From Cordilura impudica (lineage: Eukaryota; Arthropoda; Insecta; Diptera; Scathophagidae), in NCBI GenBank assembly GCA_963682025.1, contig OY821517.1:25153620-25217619 (forward strand): a DNA stretch of 64,000 nucleotides, given 5' to 3'. The position numbers and the translations under genes are program-made. The notes under the pieces are model-generated. The model searched no databases. It had not been told where the DNA came from and saw only the letters and a list, made by a program, of their open reading frames with translations. The stretch's first letter is position 1; each line of letters starts with the position of its first letter. Of this stretch, positions 11,094-21,499 are shown piece by piece.

Positions 11094-11545
11094 GAGTTCA
11101 CACAAGGCAACTTTTGTTGCGCAATTCTTGAGTTTTTAGGAGAGAGGGGAAAGAAGAGTGCTACGGAGTTGCTTGTACTCGGCAACACGTTTTGTTGTGC
11201 AATTCGTAATTATAAACACGAAGTTAGCTGCAGGTTATTATTTTACATTTCGTTTTATTCTTTGCTTCGCTGTGAAACATTACTGTTATTATTATTTCAT
11301 TTATTTTATTATTTTTTTATTATTTTATTTTTTCTTTGACTTCTATTTTTTCACACAAATAGATTTTTCACTTTGGACCAATAATAAATAAATAAAGTTA
11401 ATAAAGTGAACTGTCAAAAATGTAAGAATTTGAAAGCAAAAGAAAACGAAAAGTTGCGGCAATAAATTTCTCTGTGTGAACATTAAGGCAACTTTAAAAG
11501 AGAATTGAAAAAAGTTGCGCAACAAAAATTGCCTTGTGTGAACCC
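11094..11545. mobile_element. MITE with about 30-bp TIRs (GTTCACACAAGGCAA)
   Basis: The left arm GTTCACACAAGGCAACTTTT and the right arm (inverse, ending AAAATTGCCTTGTGTGAAC) form TIRs that extend into TGTTGCGCAA. The roughly 450-base interior has no meaningful frame, only a low-complexity F/Y-rich stretch. Terminal GTTCACAC arms recall hAT MITEs, but no 8-bp duplication is clear. It abuts the HINE-B copy on its right. Confidence 0.7.
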
Positions 11546-11975
11546 ATACTAAGAGGGTAAAATTCGGCTGTACCGCATCTTTGATATCCCCTTCTGGGTT
11601 TAACGTTTTCAGTAATATCTGATATTTTAAAACAAATGTAAGCTAAATATTTGAAAAAGTAAACAATTTGATAAACTTATTACTAAATTATTACAACACG
11701 CTGAATTTATAGCATTTTTTTGAGGTGTTTCCATATTTTAGGTCATATCTTAGCCTTATCGAATTTAAATACCAACCTGCTCGAAAATAATTACAAAAAA
11801 TATTGTTCTAAGTTTACCTAGGAAAATGGTTTATTTAGTGAATTATCTTGATCCCAACAGACAGACAGACAGACGAACAGACGGACATCGCTATATCGAC
11901 TCCAGTTGTTATTAAGGACCAGGACTATATATATACTTTATGGGGTCTAAATACATTTTTCGATGCGTTATAAAC
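11546..11975 (+). mobile_element. HINE-B (second DINE-1-like family)
   Basis: It begins CTAAGAGGGTAAAATTCGGC and ATCTTTGATATCCC, has a core ACAGACAGACAGACAGACGA, then GACATCGCTATATCGACTC and TATATACTTTATGGGGTC. This is the arrangement of Drosophila DINE-1-type elements (GTCY core followed by a TATATATACTTTA block). Confidence 0.7.
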
Positions 11976-12151
11976 GATATGACAATTTGATATAAGTATA
12001 TTATACGACCAAAATTTTTATTACATTTTCTTCCATGCACAGAAAAATTTTACAAAAGTATTAAAAAATAAATTCTTGGCTTTCGAATAAAATTGACAAT
12101 TTTTTGTTGTTGAAAATCAAATTAAAGAAACATAAAAAGGAAGTTGGCTTT

Positions 12152-12274
12152 GAGAAAAGGGACCTAGTGTGTTGAAAATTAAGTTTTGAGAAAAAAGTTT
12201 CTACACCCTTTTAGGTACCAGAATCCACCGTTTTTGACACAACCCGTTTTTTGACACACTAGGTCCCTTTTCTC
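12152..12274. repeat. small foldback element, 21-bp perfect arms
   Basis: GAGAAAAGGGACCTAGTGTG (plus one T) at 12152-12172 is perfectly inverted at 12254-12274, enclosing 81 bases. The perfect arms in otherwise diverged DNA suggest a recent small MITE or a selected hairpin. Confidence 0.75.
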
Positions 12275-12650
12275 GGAGAAGGTCACATATGTATAAACCA
12301 AAATAAGTTTAAAAGTAATGTATACTATCAGTTTTGATTACAACGCTAAAATTTATTAATTTGTTGAAAAAAATTCATTTTGAAATTGTCATATTAACGA
12401 TTTTTAACACATTATATTTATGTATATAATTTTCAATTATTGACAACACTTTTTTTTCAAATTCTGTAAAATAAAGAAGACGCAAAATTATGAAAGTAAA
12501 CAAAAGAATTTCAGGGAAGAAATAAAAAAAAAATTAAAATAAAAAAGTGAAAATTAAAAAGTTAAAATAGTACGTAATATATACATATTTTATTGTTGTA
12601 TTTTAAATAATAAATAACAATATAATATGACTAACATATGTCTTTTTCAG
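12275..12650. other. AT-rich sequence, nothing recognised
   Basis: The last ten bases are TCTTTTTCAG, a fitting splice acceptor for the possible exon that follows. Confidence 0.4.
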
Positions 12651-12746
12651 AGTTACAACAAAACCAGAAAGAGAGGCAGATTGTATAATAAAATTCAGAA
12701 TTTAAAGCTACAAAATGAATCATTATTGACAGAAAATATACGAAAG
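12651..12746 (+). CDS. possible short internal exon, basic plus coiled-coil
   Basis: This 96-base stretch lies between a good acceptor (TCTTTTTCAG) and a donor (CGAAAG|GTAG). One frame reads through all 32 codons: a basic start (KTRKRGR) followed by Leu/Ile at heptad-like spacing (KIQNLKLQNESLLTEN). That is what a basic coiled-coil exon would look like, for instance the coiled-coil after a THAP domain in P-element relatives, but I cannot identify the protein. No neighbouring exon is recognisable. It could easily be chance. Confidence 0.25.
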
Positions 12747-12920
12747 GTAGAATAACTTGTGTATTATGGGCTGTTTTATTTCTTTAAAATGTTTTACACT
12801 TATTTCAAGTTGTCGTGTACACAGTAGGACAATTCCGGTTTATATATTTCTGGCAAAAATATAATTATAGATTAAATCAAATTAAGGATATAAAGACCAT
12901 CTTAGTGGTTTTGGCAATAC

Positions 12921-13271
12921 TTATGAAGGCTGCAAAGGTACAATGTAGTTATGAATTTTAGAAATATATGCTTTCTTCTTCTCTACTTCTTCAAAAACAT
13001 AGTTGTTAAATGGGTCTAGTAAGCACCTTTTACTGCCACTATCATTAACTGTGTTAACAGATTTCAGTGATTCAAAGCAAAGGAAAATTTTGTCTGTAAA
13101 AGATTCACAACAATCGTTTGCTATTATGGACAAGACATAGGAAGAAGTAAACGCAAAACTTAATTTGCTTAAAATCTTAAAGTCACACATACAACTTCTA
13201 CTTTTAGTGGTTATTTTAATTTGGGATGTAAAAAGTATTACTCGATACATAAAATATCCAATTGCTAACAT
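12921..13271 (-). CDS. unidentified open frame, about 116 codons
   Basis: The minus strand has one of the longer frames in the window with non-repetitive composition. The beginning (MLAIGYFMYRVILF) is hydrophobic; the middle has CMCDFKILSKLSFAF and two Cys pairs; the end (FNNYVFEEVEKKKAYISKI) is charged. I recognise no family. Its length and balanced composition are better than chance for such AT-rich DNA, so a degenerate C-terminal exon of a transposase is possible. No promoter, splice sites or poly-A signal can be argued. Confidence 0.25.
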   Translation of the reverse strand: MLAIGYFMYRVILFTSQIKITTKSRSCMCDFKILSKLSFAFTSSYVLSIIANDCCESFTDKIFLCFESLKSVNTVNDSGSKRCLLDPFNNYVFEEVEKKKAYISKIHNYIVPLQPS

Positions 13272-13522
13272 TTTTTATATAAGCTTATATTTCTATTTAA
13301 CCTTGAGTTCCCAAAGCAGTCTGAAATCTTTCTTCTTTTACGCAGTCATTTTTTTATGAAATTTGGAAGTTAATGCAGTCATAAATTAATTATATATTTT
13401 AGGGGTAATGGACGTTGAGTTCCCCATAAATAACTCCACACATATAAAAACCAGTACAAATTAAAAAAAAATTAAATAATAATTACAATAATAACACAGG
13501 TCTACAAAATGAAAAAAAATTG

Positions 13523-15890
13523 TTGGTGCCTTGAGTTTTGCGGCTGATTTTATTTGTACTTTTAACGCTGATTTCAAAACTGAAAACCATTTGTCCCTAG
13601 CAGCTCTAGTTCTCGAGTTACAAAAATATTCAATTTACCCTACTATTTATTTAAAAAATGCATATGCCCTTCTGATATAAACGCAACAAACGTATGTAGT
13701 ATATTGGCAACATTGTATAGCTTGTTTCTTAGTATGTTGGCAACATTGTAGTTTCTTATTATAATTCTTGAGTCTTGAATTAAAACTCGCTAAATATATA
13801 TCGATAAGAAACCTACGTCCAGTACGCGTTGCAATCATTCAAGGTTTCAATAGAACATCAAGATATAACAGTGATAATTTTAATTGAAAGCTAATTTTCA
13901 AAGATGTCATCTAGCGGCAGAATCTGTGTAAATCACTCTGAGCAATTTTGTTATATATGTGGTGAATACACGAGAATTGAAAACAGAAAATCCATTACTG
14001 AATTTATAAAGAAAGCATACAATGCTTATTTTGGTATCAAACTTGAACAGCAAGATAAATCTTGGGCACCACATGTAGTTTGCAAAACATGTACTGAACA
14101 GCTACGTCAGTGGACTGATGGGAAAAGGAGGAGTCTGAAATTTGGTGTGCCTATGGTCTGGAGAGAACCAAAAAATCACTATGACGACTGTGATTTCTGT
14201 CTAGTGAATATCAAAGGTATCAATAGTAAAAACCGAAGGAAGTGGACGTATCCTGATTTAGACTCTGCCAGACCAGATTTTTCGGAGGATGAAATATCCC
14301 ACTGCTACACAAATGAAGTGAATATGAGGAAAATACATCAAGTCCCCAACGATTTAACCAGAGTGAGTTAAGTGATCTCATCAGGGATCTTAACCTCTCA
14401 AAACAATCTTTTGAGTTACTGGCATCCCGGCTAAAAGAAAAAAATCTACTTGATAAAGAAACATAAATAACGTTCTATCGTAGAAGACGTTCTATTCTCA
14501 GGAAGAAGACCTCGTTTTATGTCACTATGTTAAAGATCTCCTAACAAAAATCGGCCTTCCCGAGTATGACCCAGATCGTTGGCGTCTGTTTATTGACAGT
14601 TCCAAGCGAAGTTTGAAGTGTGTGCTTTTACACAATGGTAACGAATTGGCATCAATACCTATTGCTCACTCTACCCAAATGAAAGAACAGTACAGGAATA
14701 TAGCCATAGTCTTGGATAGATTAAGTATCACGAACATGGATGGGTCATTTGTGTTGACTTGAAAATGGTTAACTTCCTCCTTGGACAGCAAGGTGGATAT
14801 ACAAGATATCCTTGCTTCTTGTGCCTTTGGGATACCAGAGCTAAACAAGATCACTGGGTAAAAAAAGACTGGCCTGAAAGAGAGAACATGGTTGTTGGAG
14901 GAATAAAATAATCCTGCCTCCACTTCATATAAAACTTGGCTTAATGAAGCAATTTGTTAAGGCTCTAGATAAAGATTCATAATGTTTTAAATTCATATCT
15001 ACAAAGATGCAAGGTTTAAGCAATGAAAAAATAAAAGCTGGCATATTCGATGGCCCTCAAATCAGACAGTTAATGAAGGACACCAATTTTGTTGAATCTA
15101 TGAATGAAAACGAGCGAAAAGCGTGGACATCATTTGTGTCAGTTGTCGAAAACTTTCTAGGCAACAAGAAGGCTTCAAACTATAAGGATTTAGTTCAGAA
15201 CATGCTGACTGCTTTTCGTGAGCTTGGATGCAACATGAGCATCAAGGTGCATTACTTGCAAAACCATTTGGACCGGTTTCCTGCAAACTTGGGAGACTTG
15301 AGTGAAGAGCAAGGTGAACGATTTCACCAGGATATAAGAAGAAGGATACCAGGGCAAGTGGGATACTCATATGATGGCAGATTACTGTTGGAATCTGCAA
15401 AGAGATTGTCCTAAAAAACCACATTGCAGATTAACCAAAAAAAGAAGCTTCTTGGGTCCCAGTACATCAAATAAGCAGTGAAAAATATATTTCTTATTTT
15501 CACAAATATATTAATTTTATATTATATATTATTATTATAAATATATTAAACTAAATGCTTTTAGACCAACACTGAAGAACAAAATTTTTATTTTTTTTGA
15601 TAAAATTGTTTTTTTTTTACAAAACTTTAACGATATATCTGAAACTACTGGGCCAAATTAAAAACAATGTAGGCACGTATTAAAGATAATTTTGTTAACG
15701 AATTTCAATTTTTTTTAACTGAATATGGTGAACCGTTTTCAAGTTATTCCAATATATGTAGTGGAAATGCCTTAATTTTGGAAATAACGGTATATCGCGA
15801 AAAGTCGAGCTGCTAGGCAAAAACCGATTGCAGATTCGTATTCATGAGGTCGAATTTACTAAAGATCAGTTCAAAAAGTATCGGCACCAA
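13523..15890 (+). mobile_element. transposon-like unit with diverged TIRs starting TTGGTGCC
   Basis: TTGGTGCC at 13523 recurs inverted (GGCACCAA) at 15883. Inside each end the shared words continue in order: GCTGAT/ACTGATC, ATTTCAAAA, then CTAGCAGCTC at about 13598 and its inverse GAGCTGCTAG at about 15807. I read this as TIRs of roughly 110 bases, much diverged. They bracket the broken protein gene at 13904. The target duplication is not resolved. Confidence 0.55.
13904..15414 (+). pseudogene. TE-encoded zinc-finger / RNase-H-like protein, broken
   Basis: The ATG at 13904 opens a 155-codon frame with two paired-Cys clusters, CYICGEYT and CKTCTEQL, then VPMVWREP and DCDFCLVN. Translation resumes in other frames: LSDLIRDLNLSKQ, then RWRLFIDSSKRSLK near 14580, a GGYTRYPCFLCLWDTR block near 14790, and a clean 135-codon frame from 15007 with KAGIFDGPQIRQLM, SFVSVVENFLGNKK and EEQGERFHQDI. 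I know this protein type as a multi-copy, uncharacterised family in arthropods and Hydra. The Asp in FIDSSK, an Asp before KMVNFLLG and the Glu in EEQGERFH could be a DDE triad, which would make it a transposase; that is inference. At least three frameshifts or stops break it. Confidence 0.65.
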
Positions 15891-16066
15891 AATGTGTGTA
15901 TACCTGTGTAATAATTCTATTAGTTTAATATTATTATTTTTAAAACAAATATGAAATATAATTTATGTACAGTACGTTCATAAATGATACCATATCTGGT
16001 AATCTGTTAATCAATGTTCAATAAAATTTGAATTATGTATGCAATAATTATCATCGCTTAGCGGTA

Positions 16067-16443
16067 TCTATAATATTAATAGGCTAAGTGATTTCTTGTG
16101 AATGATGTTTTGTTCTACCGTTTTAACCCGAATTTGACCAAACTTATATTATGTGAAAGGTATTCCTTTTTAGCGGTTTTGCAGATTTACAGATTTTTAA
16201 ATTTTTTCCTGTATTTTGAGTAAATTCCATTTAAAGTTGCTACTAACACATACATTAAATTATACAATGCTATGTGTGTGTTTATTAAATTTGTTAATGT
16301 GTTTGTAATAAAAATGAGTTTGTTTTTTGTGTTTATTTGCGAATTGGCTATAATTGATTAGCATACCTTTAGGATCTTTATTTAATGAAAAAATAAAATT
16401 TCCTAGAATTTGCACTCGAATTTCGAGGGCTAGAATCTGCTAG
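16067..16443 (+). mobile_element. Helitron, full-length non-autonomous copy (377 bp)
   Basis: It starts TCTATAATATTAATAGGC, preceded by A, and ends with hairpin CTCGAA-T-TTCGAG, 12 bases, then CTAG followed by T. The A|TC...CTRR|T context and the hairpin are the Helitron hallmarks. No coding capacity. Confidence 0.9.
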
Positions 16444-16663
16444 TTTATATTAATATGTTTTCTTTCCAAAAATAAATTTATATGAAACAAAACTTTGATT
16501 AATTAGAAAACCCGTTATTAAAATCACTTACATCGCAATATCTCGCATATTAAAGCGTTCAAATTCTATACCACAAATGAAAAAAGTCCATGTTTGGCAA
16601 AAAGGACCGTTTTAATACAACATATTCTATTTGATTTTGTTAAAAACATTAGTGATAAACAAA

Positions 16664-17790
16664 ATGCCACTGGGAAATGTACAAAGTGAACTCGAAAAGG
16701 CCAAATTTTGTACATTGTCAGAAATTGGGGCATCAAAGGCGAAAGTTGCATTTCAAATCAGCAGAAGTCGAAATGTTGTTTATAATTATTTGAAAAATAT
16801 TGAAAATTATAGAAAAAATTAAACCAGAGATGGAAAAAAAGTTGAATGAACGCGAGCGCCGTCTTATTTAGAATACAGCAAAGAAAGATGCACCCAACTT
16901 GCTGGATGCATTTCCAACAAAGTGTGTAAAATGACCATTTGGTATGTTCTTAACTCTTCCAACATGTCAAAGGCAATTTTTAAAAAATAATGTGCCCCGG
17001 TAGGTGAGTAGGTAGCGTGCTCGCCTATCATGCGGGGGTCGTGGGTTCGATTCCCACCAGAGGCTTTGGTCCGTCGCTGCAAAAACCAGCCAAATGGTCT
17101 TTGTCACCCGGCTTATCCCTGGACCCAAATTAGAATACAAATTTACTTTGTATTGTAATTAATATAAATAAATAAATAAATAACGTGAGTATAAAATTGG
17201 TCAAATGTAAGTTTCTTAATGTTTTGCTAGAGAATAACTACATAATTTATTTGATTTCCTTTAAAAGGTAATTTCATCAGATGAATAAAAAGGTAAGTTT
17301 ATTGGTCCTGACGAGAATTGTAGTTACTGGCGTGAACCGCGAAAAGAACCGCATTGTTTCTCTTGAAGAAAGTTTCGTGGCGGTACTGTTGTGATTTGGG
17401 GTGCGTTTACTGAAGAGTGTTGTGTGGAATTCCAAATCGTGTCAACCCAAAATAAAAAAAGTTAAATGTGGTGAATTACTTCCATGCAATTTTTTTGTTG
17501 TCATTTTTACATATAAATGAAAAAAAAGGTATATTTTCCAGCAAGACAATGCAGCCTGTCATGCCAGAAAATTCACAAAAGAATGGTTAAGATCGAATGG
17601 TGTCGATGGTTTGGAATGGCCTGCTTGCTCTCCTGATATTAGCCCCATGGAAATCATATCGGGAATTCCTGTCAGGAGCATTTATGCTGGCGATCGTTAA
17701 TTCATGAGTGTGAATGAGCTCAAAATTTCAATTTTCAAAGAGTGGGAGGCACTTGAACAAGGTGTTACGAAAAAATTAATAAGTTCTATC
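16664..17790 (+). pseudogene. Tc1-like transposase, decayed and split by a SINE
   Basis: The ATG at 16664 gives MPLGNVQSELEKAKF and a helix-turn-helix ending RSRNVVYNYLKNIENY, the usual Tc1-group N terminus. After the SINE, scattered frames give GPDENCSYWREPRKE, then GGTVVIWGAFTEE near 17375, FQQDNAACHARKFTKEW near 17540, a WPACSPDISPME block near 17620 and SVNELKISIFKEWEAL near 17705. These correspond to the catalytic domain; the Asp of QQDNA and the Glu of SPME can be seen. There are many frameshifts, and an A-rich insertion sits near 17450. The 3' end and right TIR are missing where HINE-A begins. Confidence 0.8.
16992..17184 (+). mobile_element. tRNA-derived SINE, copy 1
   Basis: The head looks like a tRNA: an A-box-like TAGGTGAGTAGG at 17001-17012, a perfect B box GGTTCGATTCC at 17044-17054, and an anticodon arm CTCGC-CTATCAT-GCGGG. 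A tRNA-unrelated body follows (TTTGGTCCGTCGCTGCAAAA, CCGGCTTATCCCTGGACCC) and the tail is (AAAT)n. Known insect SINEs have this head-body-tail plan. It is not a functional tRNA because the acceptor stem does not pair. It sits inside the Tc1 remnant. Confidence 0.85.
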
Positions 17791-18268
17791 AAAAATTTAG
17801 ACCCATCTTTTATTACACCGATCGACTCAGAATCACTTTCTGAGTCGATTTAGCGATGTCCGTTCGCCCGTCTGTGTGCTCATGTAGACCTTGTAATCAA
17901 ACTACAGGTAGCAAATGTGAACATATTTTGATGAAGTTAAATCTTGTGTCTTGTCTGCAGATTCTAATTTTGGGTCCAGGGATAAGCCAGATTTGGATAG
18001 TTTTTGCAGCGACAGACCAAAGCCTCTGGTGGGAATCGAAGCCACGACCGCGGCATGATAGGCGAGCACGCTACCTACTCACATACCGGGGCGCTTAAAC
18101 TTCTATCGGCCATACCACGAACGCTATTGAAATTGGTGAAAATCGGTTCATGCTCACATCTAGTCCCCATACAAATGATTCCTATGAGATCGATTTAAAT
18201 TGCCATAATATCAAAATTATCATAATGATCTCGGTCAAATTGGGTTTGTGTATGTTTATTACATATTT
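17791..18268 (-). mobile_element. HINE-A element, minus orientation, split by a SINE
   Basis: Left part: GACCCATCTTTTATTACACC, GTCCGTTCGCCCGTCTGTG core, TTGTAATCAAACTACAGG. Right part: TCTATCGGCCATACC, AAAATCGGTTCATGCTCAC, TAGTCCCCATACAAATGA. In intact copies these are contiguous, so the SINE at 17957-18096 interrupts it. The far end of the element is missing. Confidence 0.75.
17957..18096 (-). mobile_element. tRNA-derived SINE, copy 2
   Basis: On the minus strand it repeats copy 1: CGCCCCGGTATGTGAGTAGG, anticodon arm with CTATCAT, a B box with one mismatch (GCTTCGATTCC), TTTGGTCTGTCGCTGCAAAA and GGCTTATCCCTGGACCC. The (AAAT)n tail is absent, so it is 3'-truncated or diverged at the tail. 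Confidence 0.8.
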
Positions 18269-18690
18269 TCAACAGACAGACAGAGAAACGCCAGATCGAC
18301 TTCTCCATTTGTGAGGATCAAGAATCTATAATATTAATAGGCTAGGCGATTTCTTGTGACCGATGTTTTGTTCTACCGTTTTATCCCGATTTTGACCAAA
18401 CGTACATTTTTTAAAAGGTATTTCTATTTAGCCATTTTGCAGATTTACAGATTTTTAAATTTTTTCCCTTTATTTTGAGTAAATTGCATTTAAAGTTGCG
18501 AATTGGCTATAATTGATTAGCATACCTCTTGGGTCTTTATTTAATGAAAAAATAAAATTTCCTAGAATTTGCACTCGAATTTCGAGGGCTGGAATCTGCT
18601 AGTATATAGTTAATGGGGTCTCCGGAATTCATTGCGATGAGCTACAAACGGATTGACAAACTTTGCATAGTGGTGTGGAGGGTATAAAAA
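18269..18690 (+). mobile_element. HINE-B fragment interrupted by a Helitron
   Basis: Left piece: AACAGACAGACAGAGAAACG, CAGATCGACTTCTCCAT, GAGGATCAAGAA. Right piece: TATATAGTTAATGGGGTC, AAACGGATTGACAAACTT, GGAGGGTATAAAAATG. Joined, these match the uninterrupted copy at 11.9 kb (GGACCAGGACTATATATATA...). Confidence 0.75.
18325..18602 (+). mobile_element. Helitron, 278-bp internally deleted copy
   Basis: Both ends are intact (A|TCTATAATATTAATAGGC and hairpin-CTAG|T). About 100 internal bases present in the 16.1-kb copy are missing between two TTGC words (GTTGC... and ...TTGCGAATTGG), which fits a deletion at a short direct repeat. It sits cleanly between A and T of HINE-B. Confidence 0.9.
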
Positions 18691-19772
18691 TGTAAAATCT
18701 GGGATCACTGGTTCACTTATTAAATCATTTTATGTATGATAAGATTGTTTCGATCTCACTCCTTAGTATATACTAATATATCAAAACATTTTCTTTGGTG
18801 CTACTTCTAATATTTATTATCAATTGTGTTCAAAATATTTTTCTCAAAGACAAATTAAACAAAATGTCACTTGTCACACTTTTTTAAAATGTTTAATCAA
18901 TGGCGCCATTTTTAATTACATTTACACACCCATCAGCAAGGAAATACTTGTTTATATCTTAAAAAGCAAAAAACAATTAATTTACATAAAAAATCAATAA
19001 AAAAAAAAATATCTTAAGACAAACAACATGAACTACAAACTCAAGCATCGGTTTACAAAACAATAAATAAAAAATGCATAATTCTCAATAACAACAACAA
19101 AAAAAAAAAAAAGACCAAACGAATGAATATACAACAATTGTCCGTCCCTTTGCTCTACATATTATTCTACTTTTTTTAGTAAAACATTTCTTTACTCTGG
19201 CGAATCCATCAAATTGTTGACTTTGTCATCAATATTATCTATCTATCATCACTCACACTCAATGTATTCAATGCATTGAAATATAACCGAGAAATATCTT
19301 TTCGACTATGAAGTATCCCACAGATAGGCATCATGTAATATTCGTTGTAGCATAATGAAGATACCATATGTTAATACTTGTAATTGTATTAGAAGAACAC
19401 AATACAGATAAGTGTACTCGAAAACCATGTGAGGTCATATTGCTGAAACATTGAAGGAGAGTAGATTTATTAAATGTGACCTATTTTTGAAATGTTTTCT
19501 TTATTGGTTTCGCGTGATTACATATTGTTGTAACAGTAAATTTGAAATCTTTTAAATATTCATAATAGAATGCGTGAGAAATAGATTAAGACGATGATGC
19601 TCTATAAAAGATGGAAAACAATCAGAGCATAAAAAAATATATGTACATTGTGTTTTTCTTTTTTTTGTATTATTTTTTATTTTTATTTGAAAGTACAAAA
19701 TAACTTTATTTTAAAACAATAACAAGTAATTTTATAATTCATATGAATTTTTAAAATTTTATCAGTTTCAGA
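18691..19772. other. AT-rich, no genes or repeats recognised
   Basis: Poly-A and CAA-rich stretches around 18980-19110 only. No frame of note. Confidence 0.4.
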
Positions 19773-20147
19773 TCTATAATATTAATAGGCTAGGCGATTT
19801 CTTGTGACCGATGTTTTGTTCTACCGTTTTATCCCGATTTTGACCAAACGCATATTATTTGAAAGGTATTTCTTTTTAGCCGTTTTGCAGATTTACAGGT
19901 TTTTAAATTTTTTCCTTTATTTTGAGTAAATTGCATTTAAATTTGCTACCAACACATACATAAAATTATACAATGATATGTGTGTGTTTATTAAATTTGT
20001 TTATGTGTTTGTAATAAAAATGAGTTTGTTTTTTTATGTTGATTTGTGAATTGGCTATAATTGATTATAACTTTAGGGTTTTTGTGTAATGAAAAAATAA
20101 AATTTGCTAGAATGTGCACTCGAATTTCGAGCGCTGGAATCTGCTAG
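19773..20147 (+). mobile_element. Helitron, full-length non-autonomous copy (375 bp)
   Basis: A|TCTATAATATTAATAGGC start and CTAG|T end. The hairpin is CTCGAA-T-TTCGAG followed by CGCTGGAATCTG. Internal sequence is collinear with the 16.1-kb copy. Confidence 0.9.
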
Positions 20148-20454
20148 TATAATTTAAATAAGAGATCGCTTATAGAGTAATTTGTCGTATTGTTGTCCGT
20201 TTAGAGTTCATTTTAGAACTGATTTAATGTCCAATACTTGCGTTAAATCAGTAGCTAACATTAAAATCAAGGATAAAATATTAAACTATGGTACTGAAAC
20301 TTCACCAGAGGGTACTTTTTTGAATTAAAGAGTACTTTATTTATTACAAACATTTTTGTGAATATTGGCAGCTTTATGTGAGATCTATTAATAGTGCATT
20401 ACTGATGACCAGTGTTATTAAATTTAAAGTAATTGCTTTTCCTTTTTGAGCAGT

Positions 20455-20585
20455 ATTTATTAATTCTTATTTATTGTGTTTTTATAAAAAAAAATATGGT
20501 TTTTTATAGAAAGAATTAATTTTTATCTGAAAAATGCATTACACAGTACAATAACTTTCGGATTGTTATACAGAGTTATTATCAT
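20455..20585 (-). repeat. dispersed repeat, inverted copy of 10425 repeat
   Basis: ATTCTTATTTATTGTGTTTT through TAGAAAGAATTAATTTTTAT and the hairpin end CTTTCGGATTGTTATACAG match the inverse of the 10.4-kb repeat. Confidence 0.6.
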
Positions 20586-20639
20586 CTGGATCTAGGATTT
20601 TACCTTTCATGCTCAACTTTTTAAGTCTTAGGGCCCTCG

Positions 20640-21250
20640 TCTTGATTCGGTTAATCGAATAACTCATATGTGCATTCTGTAGCTTGAACCATATAATTTT
20701 TTTTTTGCACATATAAATTTTATTTAGCTTACTCATATTTGAGATTAATATATAGAAAATCGTGAATATTTTAACATATTATATGGGTAATCGAATAATT
20801 TGTTATATATAAATTGGTAAATAGGTAATTGAAACAAAAATTTTAGAAATCTAAAAATTCAGATATTCGAAAAATTTTTTTGTACCATATTAAAGAGAAA
20901 ACCAATTTTGCAATAAACTTAAATCAGGTTGGATCAAGTATTCACAACACGAATTTTTCAATTTGAGTCGGTTATTCGAATAATATTGTAAAATAACATT
21001 TCACAAAATGTTTTTCCACTGTATGATATTTAAATCGGATATTCGAATAATTTTAAAATACATCGGAAAAGTTGTCTAAAACTTAAACGAATTTTAATTT
21101 TGAATTTATTATTTAATTTTTAACAGAAAACATTTGAAAAAATTATTTAGGCGATCGAAGTTTTTTTGGAAAAGTATCAACTTGGAGTTATTTTTACCTT
21201 TCCTAAAAAAAATCAGAAAAAGCTTTTATTTGTCCGTAATAAAAATTATT
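20640..21250 (+). repeat. dispersed AT-rich repeat with TTATTCGAATAA words
   Basis: Several GGTTATTCGAATAA-type near-palindromes are scattered here. The part from ACATCGGAAAAGTTG through AGAAAACATTTGAAAAAATT matches 34680-34800 (ACATCGGAAAAATTGG, AGAAAACATTTGG). A frame of about 110 codons at 21166-21495 has no recognisable protein character. Confidence 0.5.
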
Positions 21251-21499
21251 CGGTTAATCGATTAAAATTCTTATATAATTTTCGACCAATTAAAGTAACA
21301 ATTGTTACAATGCGGTTTCAAATTAGCTTCCAAATAAATTATTCATTAAATCGAATAATATTAATACATTTAAAAACAATTTTAAAATTTGTAGCCCTTC
21401 ATCGGTATATAGCCAAGGAACTGTTGAATGAAAACTTTTTTTTTAAGCAAGGAATTCCATGCATATGCATATTATTAATATTCTATATTATATAAAGAC

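Noticed and set aside
11158..11391. 77-codon F/Y-rich frame as a membrane protein
   Set aside because: It lies between the TIRs of a MITE and its composition follows from T-rich sequence.
16992..17065. tRNA gene
   Set aside because: A- and B-box motifs are present, but the acceptor stem does not pair and a SINE body and (AAAT)n tail follow; a second copy shows it is dispersed.
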